From assembly GCA_963771905.1 (NCBI GenBank), contig CAVYVI010000004.1:62001-126000 (forward strand): a stretch of DNA of 64,000 nt. The letters are read 5' to 3'. Source of the stretch: Palsa-147 sp963771905. GTDB taxonomy: Bacteria > Acidobacteriota > Terriglobia > Acidiferrales > UBA7541. Positions within the stretch are counted from its first letter, which is position 1; each line of letters opens with the position of its first letter. Below the pieces are notes generated by a model. The model did no database searches and was not told where the DNA came from. It worked only from the letters and a program-made list of their open reading frames with translations. A program made the position numbers and the translations under genes. This document shows positions 26,079 to 34,626 of the stretch, piece after piece.

Positions 26079-28409
26079 CTACGACGCGGAACGCTCGCTG
26101 AGGCCAACGAGTTTCTGAAATTCCGGTTCATCGTGCAGGCAATTGAGGTCGGGATCATTGGCCGCCCAACTTGGATGCTTGTATCCAGCCGCAAACGCCT
26201 TCTTGAGGGTCTCGAGCGCCTCTGCCGTTTTCCCAAGGACGCCGTACGTGCACGCGGCATTGTAAAGAGTGTTGCCGTCATTGGGCCGAAGGGCGACCGC
26301 GGTCTGCAGATGCCGGACGCTCTCGTCCGCGTGCTGTTTCTGGTAGGCGAGATTCACAGCCAGCAAGATACGCGCCCGCACGTCCTCCGGCACCAGCTCC
26401 AGTTGTTGGCGGAGGACCTTGATCAACCGCTCCCGGAGGTACTCCGATTCCTGTTTCCGCCCCAGACGAACCAGCGCCCGGGAATAGGGGATATAAGTAT
26501 TGTAGTCGTCTCCGTTGGCTTCGATCGCCCGCTCCGTGAGCGCGGCGGCCTCTTCGTGACGCCCGGATTCGCAATACGCCCGGCCGAGAATGTTCCACGA
26601 TCCTTCACAGTCGGGCTTGCGCTCGATCGCGCGCTGTGCCAGCAGCGCCGCTTCGTCGTATTTCTTCTGCGCATAAAAGATCCGGGCGCGCGCGATCAGC
26701 ACCTCCGGCAAGTCGGGCGCAAGAGCCGTCGCCCGGTCACAGGCAGCGAGTCCCCGTTCAATCCATTTCGGGCTTTGATCGCGAATCTCGTAGATGAGCC
26801 CGCAAAGATGGGCAATTCCAGCGTGCGCCAAAGCGAAATTCGGATCCAGTTGGATCGCCTGTTCGAACATCTGTAGGGCATAGTCCATATTTTCGCGCCG
26901 CGTGTAGCTCCTCCCGCGCAGGTAAAAATCGTACGTCTGCGGGTTTTCCGTCGCCTTGCGCGCCATCGTTTTATCTTCCTGCGGCGTCAGCGTGATGCGC
27001 AGAGCCTGCGCGATGCTCCGCGCGATTTCCTCCTGGATGGCGAACACATCTTCCAATTGCCGGTCGTACCGCTCGGCCCAGACGGAATGCCTCGTCGAGG
27101 CTTCCACAAGCTGTGCCGTGATCCGCACGCGGTTGCCGGCGCGCCGGATGGAACCTTCGAGCACGTAGGCGGCGCCAAGCTGCTGGCCCACCTGTTGCGC
27201 TGTTACCGGCTTGTCGCGGAACGCGAGCATCTCCGAACGCGGAAAGATTTCCAGTTGGTTGATCTTGGAAAGCTCCGTGACGATGTCCTCCGTAATCCCG
27301 TCGCGGAAATATTCGTCCTCTTTCGCGCCACTCTGGTTGTCAAAATACAGGACCGCTACCGATTTTTGCTTGGCGGCAGCCGCGTGCCCTCCGGAACCTG
27401 AAACGCTCTTCTCCGCCACGGGCCGCCGGCTCGATTCGATATCGCGACTCAGCCGTTTCAGGTCGGCGCGGAGTTCGGCAGCCGTCTGGCACCGCAGGTC
27501 GGGGTCCTTCTCCAGCGTCTTGCCGAGAATGGTTTCCATCGCCACGGGCAAACGCGGGTTGAGCTCCTTCGCAGGCGGCGGTGCGGAATGCAGAATCCCA
27601 TCGAATATCACCGCCGTTGTCGCTCCCGAGAACGGAACCGACCCGGTCGCCATTTCATACAGCACGACGCCGAGCGAAAATAAATCCGAGCGTGCATCCA
27701 GTTCTTCTCCCCGCGCTTGTTCCGGCGACATGTACGCGACCGTACCCATCGAGCTGCCCGGACTCGTCAGTTGCTCTGCATTCAGCACATGCGTTCGCGT
27801 GCGCATCGATGTCGCGCCCACCGACTCCGCGGCGGCGTGCCGGACGGCCGGCGTTAGCTTCGCCAATCCAAAATCCAGAATTTTCGCCTGTCCTCGTTCC
27901 ACCAGAAAAATATTCGCGGGCTTGATATCCCGGTGCACGATTCCCTTCGAATGCGCCGCATCGAGCCCGTTCGCGATCTGGATGCCGATCTCCAACAGCT
28001 GCGATAATTCGATCGGCTTCCCCGCAATACGATGCTTCAGCGTCTGGCCCTCGAGCAACTCCATCGCAATAAATGGCCGGCCCTCGAATTCTCCAACGTC
28101 GTAAATCGTGCAGATGTTCGGATGATTCAGCGAGGATGCAGCGCGCGCTTCGCGGCGGAATCGTTCGATCGCTTGCGGGTCTTGGGAAATATCGTCGGGA
28201 AGAAACTTCAGCGCCACACTCCGTCCGAGGCGCGTGTCCCTGCCTTTGTACACGACGCCCATGCCTCCCCCGCCCAATCTTTCCAGAACGTCGTAGTGGG
28301 AGATGGTGCGGCCGACAATGGAGGAGGTATCTGGCACTGGCCGTGCATTGTACGCCAGCGCCGCAAACACAATCAATCGCGCAACAGCGGCCAGCTCGCC
28401 GCCTATCAC
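26079..28409 (-). CDS. Ser/Thr protein kinase with TolB-like and TPR regions
   Basis: 776 residues at most, from GTG 28409; GTG 28337 (752 residues, starting VPDTSS) is as likely, since neither has a clear ribosome site. Kinase domain: LGGGGMGVVYKGRD, VALK, HRDIKPANIF, DFGLAKL, YMSPEQARG. Then a TolB/adenylate-cyclase-associated type domain (KQKSVAVLYFDNQSGAKEDE...TELSKINQLEIFPRSEM...GAAYVLEGSIRRAGNRVRI) and about six TPR units to the end (DYALQMFEQAIQLDPNFA, DEAALLAQRAIERKPD). No obvious membrane helix, so cytoplasmic. It starts 12 bases after the ADOP permease, so co-transcription is likely. Confidence 0.92.
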   Translation of the reverse strand: MIGGELAAVARLIVFAALAYNARPVPDTSSIVGRTISHYDVLERLGGGGMGVVYKGRDTRLGRSVALKFLPDDISQDPQAIERFRREARAASSLNHPNICTIYDVGEFEGRPFIAMELLEGQTLKHRIAGKPIELSQLLEIGIQIANGLDAAHSKGIVHRDIKPANIFLVERGQAKILDFGLAKLTPAVRHAAAESVGATSMRTRTHVLNAEQLTSPGSSMGTVAYMSPEQARGEELDARSDLFSLGVVLYEMATGSVPFSGATTAVIFDGILHSAPPPAKELNPRLPVAMETILGKTLEKDPDLRCQTAAELRADLKRLSRDIESSRRPVAEKSVSGSGGHAAAAKQKSVAVLYFDNQSGAKEDEYFRDGITEDIVTELSKINQLEIFPRSEMLAFRDKPVTAQQVGQQLGAAYVLEGSIRRAGNRVRITAQLVEASTRHSVWAERYDRQLEDVFAIQEEIARSIAQALRITLTPQEDKTMARKATENPQTYDFYLRGRSYTRRENMDYALQMFEQAIQLDPNFALAHAGIAHLCGLIYEIRDQSPKWIERGLAACDRATALAPDLPEVLIARARIFYAQKKYDEAALLAQRAIERKPDCEGSWNILGRAYCESGRHEEAAALTERAIEANGDDYNTYIPYSRALVRLGRKQESEYLRERLIKVLRQQLELVPEDVRARILLAVNLAYQKQHADESVRHLQTAVALRPNDGNTLYNAACTYGVLGKTAEALETLKKAFAAGYKHPSWAANDPDLNCLHDEPEFQKLVGLSERSAS

Positions 28410-28421
28410 TCGTGCGAATGA

Positions 28422-30923
28422 CTATTCGTATCTCAACGCCACCATCGGATCCACGCGCATCGCGCGCCGCGCCGGAATGTAGCATCCCACCAGCGCAACA
28501 AACACCAGCGCGATCGCAACGGCCGCATACGTCACCGGATCGGTGGGTTTCACTCCAAACAGGAAGCGCGTAATCAGCCGTGTCAGTCCGAGCGCCAGCA
28601 AAATTCCGATGACCACCCCAATTCCAGCCAGCTTGAGTCCCAATCCAGCCACCAGTCCCAGCACATCGCCCGGAAGCGCTCCCAAGGCGACGCGGACGCC
28701 GAATTCGTGCGTGCGTTCGTTCACAGAGTAGGACATTACGCCGTAAATCCCCACGGCCGCCAACAGCACGGCGATGCCGGCAAAGATACCCAAAAGCCGC
28801 ATATAAAATCGCCAATCACCAATCGACTCCGCTAGCACCTGATCCATTGTCATGATATGCGTAACCGGTTGGTCGGGATCGATCCCCGCGACTGCTTTCG
28901 TTACTACCAATGCCAGGTTTGAGTTCGCGCCCGAAAACCCTGGCGCCGTCCGCAACACCAAATCTTCTTGAAGGTGGCCCAGCGCTGAGCCTCCGGGAAA
29001 CACCGCCGGCTGCTGCAAGTACGAGCTGTACGCGGCAGGAGGCGCTTCCTCGCCCAATCCAAAATGTTTCACGTCGCCCACAACGCCGACGATCTGCCGG
29101 GGCCGCTCCTCGTCCACGGGGTATGGATCGTATCGGAAAAGCACCTGCTGGCCGATGGGATCCTCGTTCGGAAAGAATCGGCGCGCGAACGTCTCGTTGA
29201 TGACAACAACCCACGGCGCGCTTTGTGAGTCGTGCTCATCCAGATTGCGTCCCCTCTTCAGTGGAATCTTTAGCGCGTCGAACAACCCAGGACTCACCTC
29301 GTCGTACCCGGCGATGGGTCGATTCTCCGGCGACGGAGGCGTATGCCCCACAATTGAAAATGAGTACATTCCCGCGCCTCCGCGCAAGGGCAGGCCGCTG
29401 ATGATTCCGGACGATTCGACGCCCGGCAACGCGGAAACTTTTTCAAGCAGCTCTTGATAAAACGCGTTCACGCTCGGCAGCGTCTTTTCCATGTCTCCGC
29501 CCGGTAGTCTTTCCAGGTACTTCCCTCCTTCGGGAAGCTGAATTCGCATCGTTAAAACATGGCTGGAATCGAATCCGGGGTTGACCCGTTGCAAGCGGAC
29601 CAGTGTATTGATCATCAGGCCCGCGCCCACCAGAAGCACCATTGCGAGCGCCACCTCCGTCACCACCAGCGCGTGGCGGGCGAGACGTCGCGTCGACGAC
29701 GCCATTCTTCGCTCTCCTTCTCGCAAGACCAAATTCAGATTCGCGCGAGACGCCTGAATCGAAGGCGCCAGGCCGAACAAAATGGCCGTGACAAATGAAA
29801 CGCCGAGAGTAAACACGAGCACTCGGCCATCGACGCGAATGCTCTCAATATTCGGGAAGTCTTCGGCAAGTTTCCGGAACAGTGTGATCCCCACGAAGGT
29901 AAGCAAGACGCCAACGAACCCGCCGAACAGCGCCAATAGTCCGCTCTCGGTAAGCAACTGTTGGATCAACCTGCGACGCCCGGAACCCAGCGCGAGCCGC
30001 AGCGCATATTCCTTGCGGCGCGTCTCGGCACGCGATTGCAGAAGATTGGCGACATTCGCGCACGCGATCAACAACACGAACGCCACAGCTCCAAACAGCG
30101 GGTAGAGCGTTTGTCCCGCCCACCCGTACAGCTCTTCGTGGAGCGGTCTAAGTCTCTTGCCGACGCCCTTATTCGTCGCCGGATACGCTTCCTCCAAACG
30201 CCGCGCAATCAAATCCATCTCAACCTGCGCTTGCGCGAGAGTCACGCCGGATTTCAGCCGCGCGACCGGCATCAACCAGTGATCCATGCGCGCGGAATAG
30301 CGACTGCTCTCCGGGTTGATCGGCTGCCAGAGATCGATTCTGCCTCCATAAAACGGCGCGAAGCCGGCCGGCATCACTCCCACCACTGTCGAAACCACTC
30401 CCTCAAGGTTGAATGTTTTGCCCAACACCTCGGGATCTCTGTTGAAGTGGCTCGCCCAGAACGAATTGCTGATCACCACCGTCTGCGCTTTGTCTTGCAT
30501 CTCGTCGGCAAAAAAGATTCGGCCCAGGATCGGCTTCACGCCCAGCAGCTTGAAAAAGTTTGGCGTGACAGATTGCGTGCGAATCGGCTCCGGTTCGCCC
30601 AGGCCGGATAAGTCGGCGCTCTCTGTAAAACTCGTCAGCGCGATGTCATCGAACACATGATTCTGTTTCTGCCAGTCCACCAATTCCGCTATCGGCGGAG
30701 CCTGCCGCGAATCAGGATGCCCTTGCGACGTCTCCCAAATGACGACCAGCTTCTCCGGATGCTCGTAAGGCATCGGGCGATACAGCACGGCGTTCAGCAC
30801 GCTGAAGATCGTCGTGTTCGCCGCCATCCCCAGCGCCAGAGAAAGGACAACTACCGCGAGGAACCCCGGACTCTTGAGCAAGCTCCGTATCGCATAGCGA
30901 ATATCTTGCAAGAAGTTCTGCAC
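28422..30923 (-). CDS. ADOP-type ABC permease (MacB_PCD + two FtsX domains)
   Basis: 833 residues. Starts MQNFLQDIRYAIRSLLKSPG, with a first membrane segment (FLAVVVLSLALGMAANTTIF), a large periplasmic MacB_PCD domain, a first FtsX block near 280-420, a second periplasmic domain, and a second FtsX block near 700-820 ending RAMRVDPMVALRYE. This duplicated, ATPase-free permease is the acidobacterial duplicated orphan permease. The substrate is unknown; MacB relatives act as mechanotransmitters or exporters. It is the first gene of a minus-strand group with two Ser/Thr kinases. Confidence 0.93.
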   Translation of the reverse strand: MQNFLQDIRYAIRSLLKSPGFLAVVVLSLALGMAANTTIFSVLNAVLYRPMPYEHPEKLVVIWETSQGHPDSRQAPPIAELVDWQKQNHVFDDIALTSFTESADLSGLGEPEPIRTQSVTPNFFKLLGVKPILGRIFFADEMQDKAQTVVISNSFWASHFNRDPEVLGKTFNLEGVVSTVVGVMPAGFAPFYGGRIDLWQPINPESSRYSARMDHWLMPVARLKSGVTLAQAQVEMDLIARRLEEAYPATNKGVGKRLRPLHEELYGWAGQTLYPLFGAVAFVLLIACANVANLLQSRAETRRKEYALRLALGSGRRRLIQQLLTESGLLALFGGFVGVLLTFVGITLFRKLAEDFPNIESIRVDGRVLVFTLGVSFVTAILFGLAPSIQASRANLNLVLREGERRMASSTRRLARHALVVTEVALAMVLLVGAGLMINTLVRLQRVNPGFDSSHVLTMRIQLPEGGKYLERLPGGDMEKTLPSVNAFYQELLEKVSALPGVESSGIISGLPLRGGAGMYSFSIVGHTPPSPENRPIAGYDEVSPGLFDALKIPLKRGRNLDEHDSQSAPWVVVINETFARRFFPNEDPIGQQVLFRYDPYPVDEERPRQIVGVVGDVKHFGLGEEAPPAAYSSYLQQPAVFPGGSALGHLQEDLVLRTAPGFSGANSNLALVVTKAVAGIDPDQPVTHIMTMDQVLAESIGDWRFYMRLLGIFAGIAVLLAAVGIYGVMSYSVNERTHEFGVRVALGALPGDVLGLVAGLGLKLAGIGVVIGILLALGLTRLITRFLFGVKPTDPVTYAAVAIALVFVALVGCYIPARRAMRVDPMVALRYE

Positions 30924-30958
30924 GGAATTTTCCGATCTCGGCTTTGTCTCTGGACAAC

Positions 30959-30987
30959 ACCGTATGTCAGCTGTCTTAGAGCGTCAA
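30959..30987 (-). promoter_or_regulatory. Putative sigma-70 promoter of the ADOP-kinase group
   Basis: On the minus strand TTGACG (30982-30987) and TACGGT (30959-30964) are 17 bases apart, and the ADOP start codon is 35 bases downstream of the -10. Confidence 0.5.
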
Positions 30988-31190
30988 GCGCCGATCGCCC
31001 CGCCACAATCCGTCGGCCGTCGCGCCTCGCTTCGCCATTCTGTCATGTCAGACCAAGTTCGATTCGTCGGCACAAATTCGTCCCTCTTCGGCCCCCGCAA
31101 CACTCATAATTACGAACCGTGCTCCGCAATTGTTCCGGCAAAAATCGCGCAGACGACATGCGACCCGCTTCCACTGCACACAAAACGAAT
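30988..31190. other. Intergenic stretch, no gene seen
   Basis: Part of the 511-base gap between the divergent ADOP and decarboxylase-fusion genes. Apart from the 16-bp repeat at 31160-31175 (separate entry) I see no gene, hairpin or promoter I can support. Confidence 0.5.
31160..31175. repeat. 16-bp direct repeat, left copy
   Basis: GCGACCCGCTTCCACT, identical to 34424-34439; similarity continues for about 14 more bases (ACAC, AAA and GA shared). The two copies bracket the decarboxylase-TPR-ATP-grasp gene. Confidence 0.7.
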
Positions 31191-31328
31191 CTACGCCTCC
31201 TCCTCGATCACTTTATACGCGCACTCCTTCCCACCAGCGTCATTCTTAGCCTCCGTCAGCAGAACATTCTTTCCGCCTTCGTCCGGGGTAAGACTTAGCC
31301 AAACGGCTGCAGAGTGACACGCTTTCAA
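31191..31328 (-). pseudogene. Short coding-like frame, possible gene remnant
   Basis: A 45-codon minus-strand frame from TTG 31328 to TAG 31191 includes VWLSLTPDEGGKNVLLTEAK and ends GKECAYKVIEEEA. The residue mix (Asp/Glu/Lys/Gly with a hydrophobic pattern) is much more protein-like than typical shadow frames here, but there is no good ribosome site and an in-frame TGA sits right before the TTG. It could be the C-terminal remnant of a longer gene or a tiny protein. Its stop lies 15 bases before the left copy of the 16-bp repeat. Confidence 0.3.
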
Positions 31329-31434
31329 TCATTAGAATCCACTCATTTTCCCGTGACGATGATCCATCTGCTCGGTCACCCGATTGCTCGGAAGATGCAC
31401 GGCGGGACCTACACGTGTTCCTGCGAGAGAAGAC

Positions 31435-34400
31435 ATGTCGCGAGCGGCCAATCACCAGACTCCGAATGTGGCCACGGACGTTTCCGCGGAGACGAACGAA
31501 ACCCTTGACCCATCGGACTGGCGAAATTTTCGGACCCAGGCGCACCGCATGCTCGACGATACGCTCGATTACGTCGAGAAGATTCGAGAGCGCCCTGTGT
31601 GGCAGCCCATTCCCGGCGAGGTGCGTGCGCGGTTTCGCGGCGCGGTTCCCCGACTGCCGGCTGATCTCGCCGCCGTCCATCAAGAATTCATGCGGGATGT
31701 CCTGCCCTTTGCCGCAGGAAATGTTCATCCCGGCTTCATGGGCTGGGTGCATGGCGGCGGCACGCCGGTCGGCATTCTCGCGGAGATGCTGGCGGCGGGA
31801 CTGAATGCAAATCTCGGTGGCCGCGATCAGTCTCCGGTCGAGCTCGAGCGTCAAGTCGTCCGCTGGACGCGCGAGATCTTCGGTTTTCCGGAATCCGCGT
31901 CGGGTTTGTTTGTTACCGGGACTTCTCTGGCAAACCTCATCGCCGTGGTCATCGCTCGGGATGTGGCGCTCGGCTTTGACGTGCGGCGCCGCGGCGTCGC
32001 GGCGGAAACGAAGCGGCTGACCTCGTATGCCTCGACCGCCGTTCATGGCTGCATCGGCAAGGCCATGGATCTTTCCGGCGTCGGCAGCGACGCCCTGCGG
32101 CTAATCCCAACCGACGATCGCTATCGCATCGACCTTGCGGCCCTCGAAAACGCAATCCAGAAGGATCGCGATGCCGGCTTTACTCCGTTCTTAGTCGTAG
32201 GAACCGCGGGAACGGTAGACACGGGCGCGATCGACGATCTCGCCGCTATCTCCGATCTCTGCCGCCGCGAAAGCCTCTGGTTTCACGTGGACGGAGCTTA
32301 TGGCGCTCTGGCGAAGCTCGCTCCTGATCTTGCCCCGCGGCTCGCGGGCATCGAACGCGCCGATTCCCTCGCTTTCGATTTTCACAAATGGGGACAAGTG
32401 CCCTACGACGCCGGCTTCATTTTGGTGCGCGACGCCGTCCTCCACAAGAATGCTTTCGCCTCCCCGGCCGCTTATCTCAAGCGCGTCGAGCGGGGATTGG
32501 CTGCCGGCTCGCCCTGGCCATGCGATTTCGGCCCCGATCTCTCGCGCGGCTTTCGCGCCTTGAAGACGTGGTTCACGCTGAAGGTTTACGGAACGGACGC
32601 GCTGGGAGCGGTCATTTCCCGCACCTGCCAATTGGCTCGTTATCTGGAAGGGCGCATCACGGAGACGCCGGAACTCGAACTGATGGCTCCGGTGGAACTT
32701 AATATCGTCTGTTTCCGCTATCGCGCTGAGGAGTCCGACCGCGTCAACGAACAGATTGCCGTTGATCTCCAGGAATCCGGAGTCGTCGCTCCGTCTTCCA
32801 CCATGATCGGTGGCCGTTTCGCGATACGCGTGGCCATTGTCAACCATCGCACCGGCCGCAATGAAATCGATGCCCTGCTCGAAAATACGCTCTCTCTGGG
32901 CCGCGGTCTTCAGGCCAGTGCCTTCCAGTCCAAGTCTGCGGAGCCCACCCGGAAGTTTCCCGCGCACGCGGCTTTGAAAACAGCATTGCAGAAAGTCGAG
33001 ACGCAGTTGGCCTCTCAACCTGCCTCTATCCCGCTTCTCTTTCTACGCGGCAATATCCTGGAACGAATGGGCCGGGTCCTGGAGGCCAGGAGCACCTACA
33101 CGCAGTTGCTCGATCTTGAGCCCTCTCATGAAGGCGCGCTGAACAATCTCGGAAATCTCCTGTTCGCTGCCGGCGAGAATATCGAGGCGCGAAAAGTCTA
33201 CTCCGAAGCAATTGCGAGACGTCCCGACAATCCCAGGAGCCGCGCGAATCTCGGCGCTCTCCTCATTAAAGCCGGGGAGCCGGAGAAGGCTCGCGAGCAC
33301 TTCGAGCACGCCGTGAAAATTGATCCAACCTTTCGGCCGGCGCATGCTGGCTTGTCCTTCCTGCTCGCGGATCAGGGAAATCCAGAGCAGGCATCTTGGC
33401 ATCGACGCACTGCCTTTCACGGCCGATGCGTGATCCCGGCTCTGTATCGCGGCGAACAGCCGCCGATATCCATATTGGAGCTCGTTTCAACCACCGGAGG
33501 CGGAATACGAATCGCGGGCTTTCTCACCGACCTCGTCTTCCAGAAATACATCGTAGCCACGGAGTTCTACGACTCCGCTACAGTCCTGCCGCCTCATCAA
33601 CTCGTCGTCAACGCCATCGGCGATGCCGACTTGGCTGCCGCGGCGCTGGCTGGCGCGCAGGCCCTGCTCGTTCACACGACGGCTCCGGTCATTAATCCGC
33701 CGGAATCCGTGCTCGCGACTGGCCGTTGCGAAATCGCGCGGCGTCTTTCCGGCGTGTCGGGAGTCATCGCTCCGCGGACCATAACATTGCCTCGGGAGTT
33801 GCTTGCCGCATCGGAAGCCCAGCGCACTCTCGCCCGCCACGGCTTTGATTTTCCTCTTCTCTTGCGAACCCCCGGCTTTCACGGAGGAGATCACTTTCTG
33901 CGTGTCGACACTCTCCCGCAGCTCCCGGCCGCGCTCGTGCAGCTCCCCGGCCGCGATCTAATCCTGATCCAGTATCTCGATGCTCGTGCGCCCGACGGAA
34001 AAACGCGCAAATACCGCGTAATGATGATCGATGGACAGCTCTATCCGTTGCACGCCGCGATCTCGAGCAATTGGAAAATCCACTATTTCAGTGCTGAGAT
34101 GGCTGACTATCCCGCCCATCGCGCTGAGGATGCCGCGTTCCTCGCGAACATGACGGGTGTTCTCGGGCACCGCGCGATGGCCGCGCTCGAGGGCATTCAG
34201 AAAACGCTCGGTCTGGATTATGGTGGAATCGATTTTGGTCTGAACGACAAAGGCGAGGTTCTGCTCTTCGAAGCGAATGCCACGATGGCAATTATTCCGC
34301 CCGGCCCGGACAAACGATGGGATTACCGCCGGTCTGCTGTCGAGCGCATCTGCATGGCTGTTCTGAACATGCTGACGGACAGAGCGAAGGCCGAGCGTCA

Positions 34401-34452
34401 TTCACATCAGGAAGCAACTTCACGCGACCCGCTTCCACTCAACACGAAATGA
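31435..34452 (+). CDS. PLP-dependent decarboxylase / TPR / ATP-grasp fusion protein
   Basis: 1005 residues from ATG 31435 (a TTG at 31384 would add 17). Domain 1 (~15-490) is a group II PLP decarboxylase: STAVHGCIGKA (stacking His204), VGTAGTVDTGAIDDLA, WFHVDGAYG (Asp286) and FDFHKWGQVPYDAG (Lys318, Schiff base). Domain 2 (~530-660) holds three or four TPRs (LDLEPSHEGALNNLGNLLFA, AREHFEHAVKIDPTFRPAHA). Domain 3 (~670-975) is ATP-grasp-like: FPLLLRTPGFHGGDHFLRV, YRVMMIDGQLYPLHAA, GGIDFGLNDKG and LLFEANAT (metal ligands Asp933, Glu946, Asn948). The known activities would be amine formation and ATP-dependent carboxylate-amine ligation; that one product feeds the other is inference. No signal peptide. 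It stands alone between divergent and convergent genes. Confidence 0.88.
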   Translation: MSRAANHQTPNVATDVSAETNETLDPSDWRNFRTQAHRMLDDTLDYVEKIRERPVWQPIPGEVRARFRGAVPRLPADLAAVHQEFMRDVLPFAAGNVHPGFMGWVHGGGTPVGILAEMLAAGLNANLGGRDQSPVELERQVVRWTREIFGFPESASGLFVTGTSLANLIAVVIARDVALGFDVRRRGVAAETKRLTSYASTAVHGCIGKAMDLSGVGSDALRLIPTDDRYRIDLAALENAIQKDRDAGFTPFLVVGTAGTVDTGAIDDLAAISDLCRRESLWFHVDGAYGALAKLAPDLAPRLAGIERADSLAFDFHKWGQVPYDAGFILVRDAVLHKNAFASPAAYLKRVERGLAAGSPWPCDFGPDLSRGFRALKTWFTLKVYGTDALGAVISRTCQLARYLEGRITETPELELMAPVELNIVCFRYRAEESDRVNEQIAVDLQESGVVAPSSTMIGGRFAIRVAIVNHRTGRNEIDALLENTLSLGRGLQASAFQSKSAEPTRKFPAHAALKTALQKVETQLASQPASIPLLFLRGNILERMGRVLEARSTYTQLLDLEPSHEGALNNLGNLLFAAGENIEARKVYSEAIARRPDNPRSRANLGALLIKAGEPEKAREHFEHAVKIDPTFRPAHAGLSFLLADQGNPEQASWHRRTAFHGRCVIPALYRGEQPPISILELVSTTGGGIRIAGFLTDLVFQKYIVATEFYDSATVLPPHQLVVNAIGDADLAAAALAGAQALLVHTTAPVINPPESVLATGRCEIARRLSGVSGVIAPRTITLPRELLAASEAQRTLARHGFDFPLLLRTPGFHGGDHFLRVDTLPQLPAALVQLPGRDLILIQYLDARAPDGKTRKYRVMMIDGQLYPLHAAISSNWKIHYFSAEMADYPAHRAEDAAFLANMTGVLGHRAMAALEGIQKTLGLDYGGIDFGLNDKGEVLLFEANATMAIIPPGPDKRWDYRRSAVERICMAVLNMLTDRAKAERHSHQEATSRDPLPLNTK

Positions 34453-34610
34453 GTCCATGGCTCCTTGTAAATCACATTGTGCGTGTGCTTCTTCTCGATC
34501 GCCTCATTTTCACCGTCCGCCACCGGAGTTGACTGCGCCCCCGCACTCCCGCACATCACGACCGCGGAAATCGCAACGGCCATCCGCAAAATTCGCATCA
34601 GTTTCCTCAT
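34407..34610 (-). CDS. Small secreted protein, unknown
   Basis: 67 residues. A good signal peptide (MRKLMRILRMAVAISAVVMC then GSAGAQ) leaves a mature peptide of about 40 residues (TPVADGENEAIEKKHTHNVI...). The last 46 bases overlap, antisense, the 3' end of the decarboxylase fusion gene and include the right copy of the 16-bp repeat. It follows the CPBP protease gene by 16 bases. No clear ribosome site, so moderate confidence; no family recognised. Confidence 0.45.
   Translation of the reverse strand: MRKLMRILRMAVAISAVVMCGSAGAQSTPVADGENEAIEKKHTHNVIYKEPWTHFVLSGSGSREVAS
34424..34439. repeat. 16-bp direct repeat, right copy
   Basis: GCGACCCGCTTCCACT, identical to 31160-31175, lying in the last codons of the decarboxylase fusion gene and, antisense, in the C-terminal codons of the small secreted protein. 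Confidence 0.7.
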
Positions 34611-34626
34611 TGGAATCCGAATCCGC

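Noticed and set aside
31246..32046. 266-codon minus-strand frame at the start of the fusion gene
   Set aside because: Mostly antisense to the decarboxylase domain; only the separate short frame at 31191-31328 looked protein-like.
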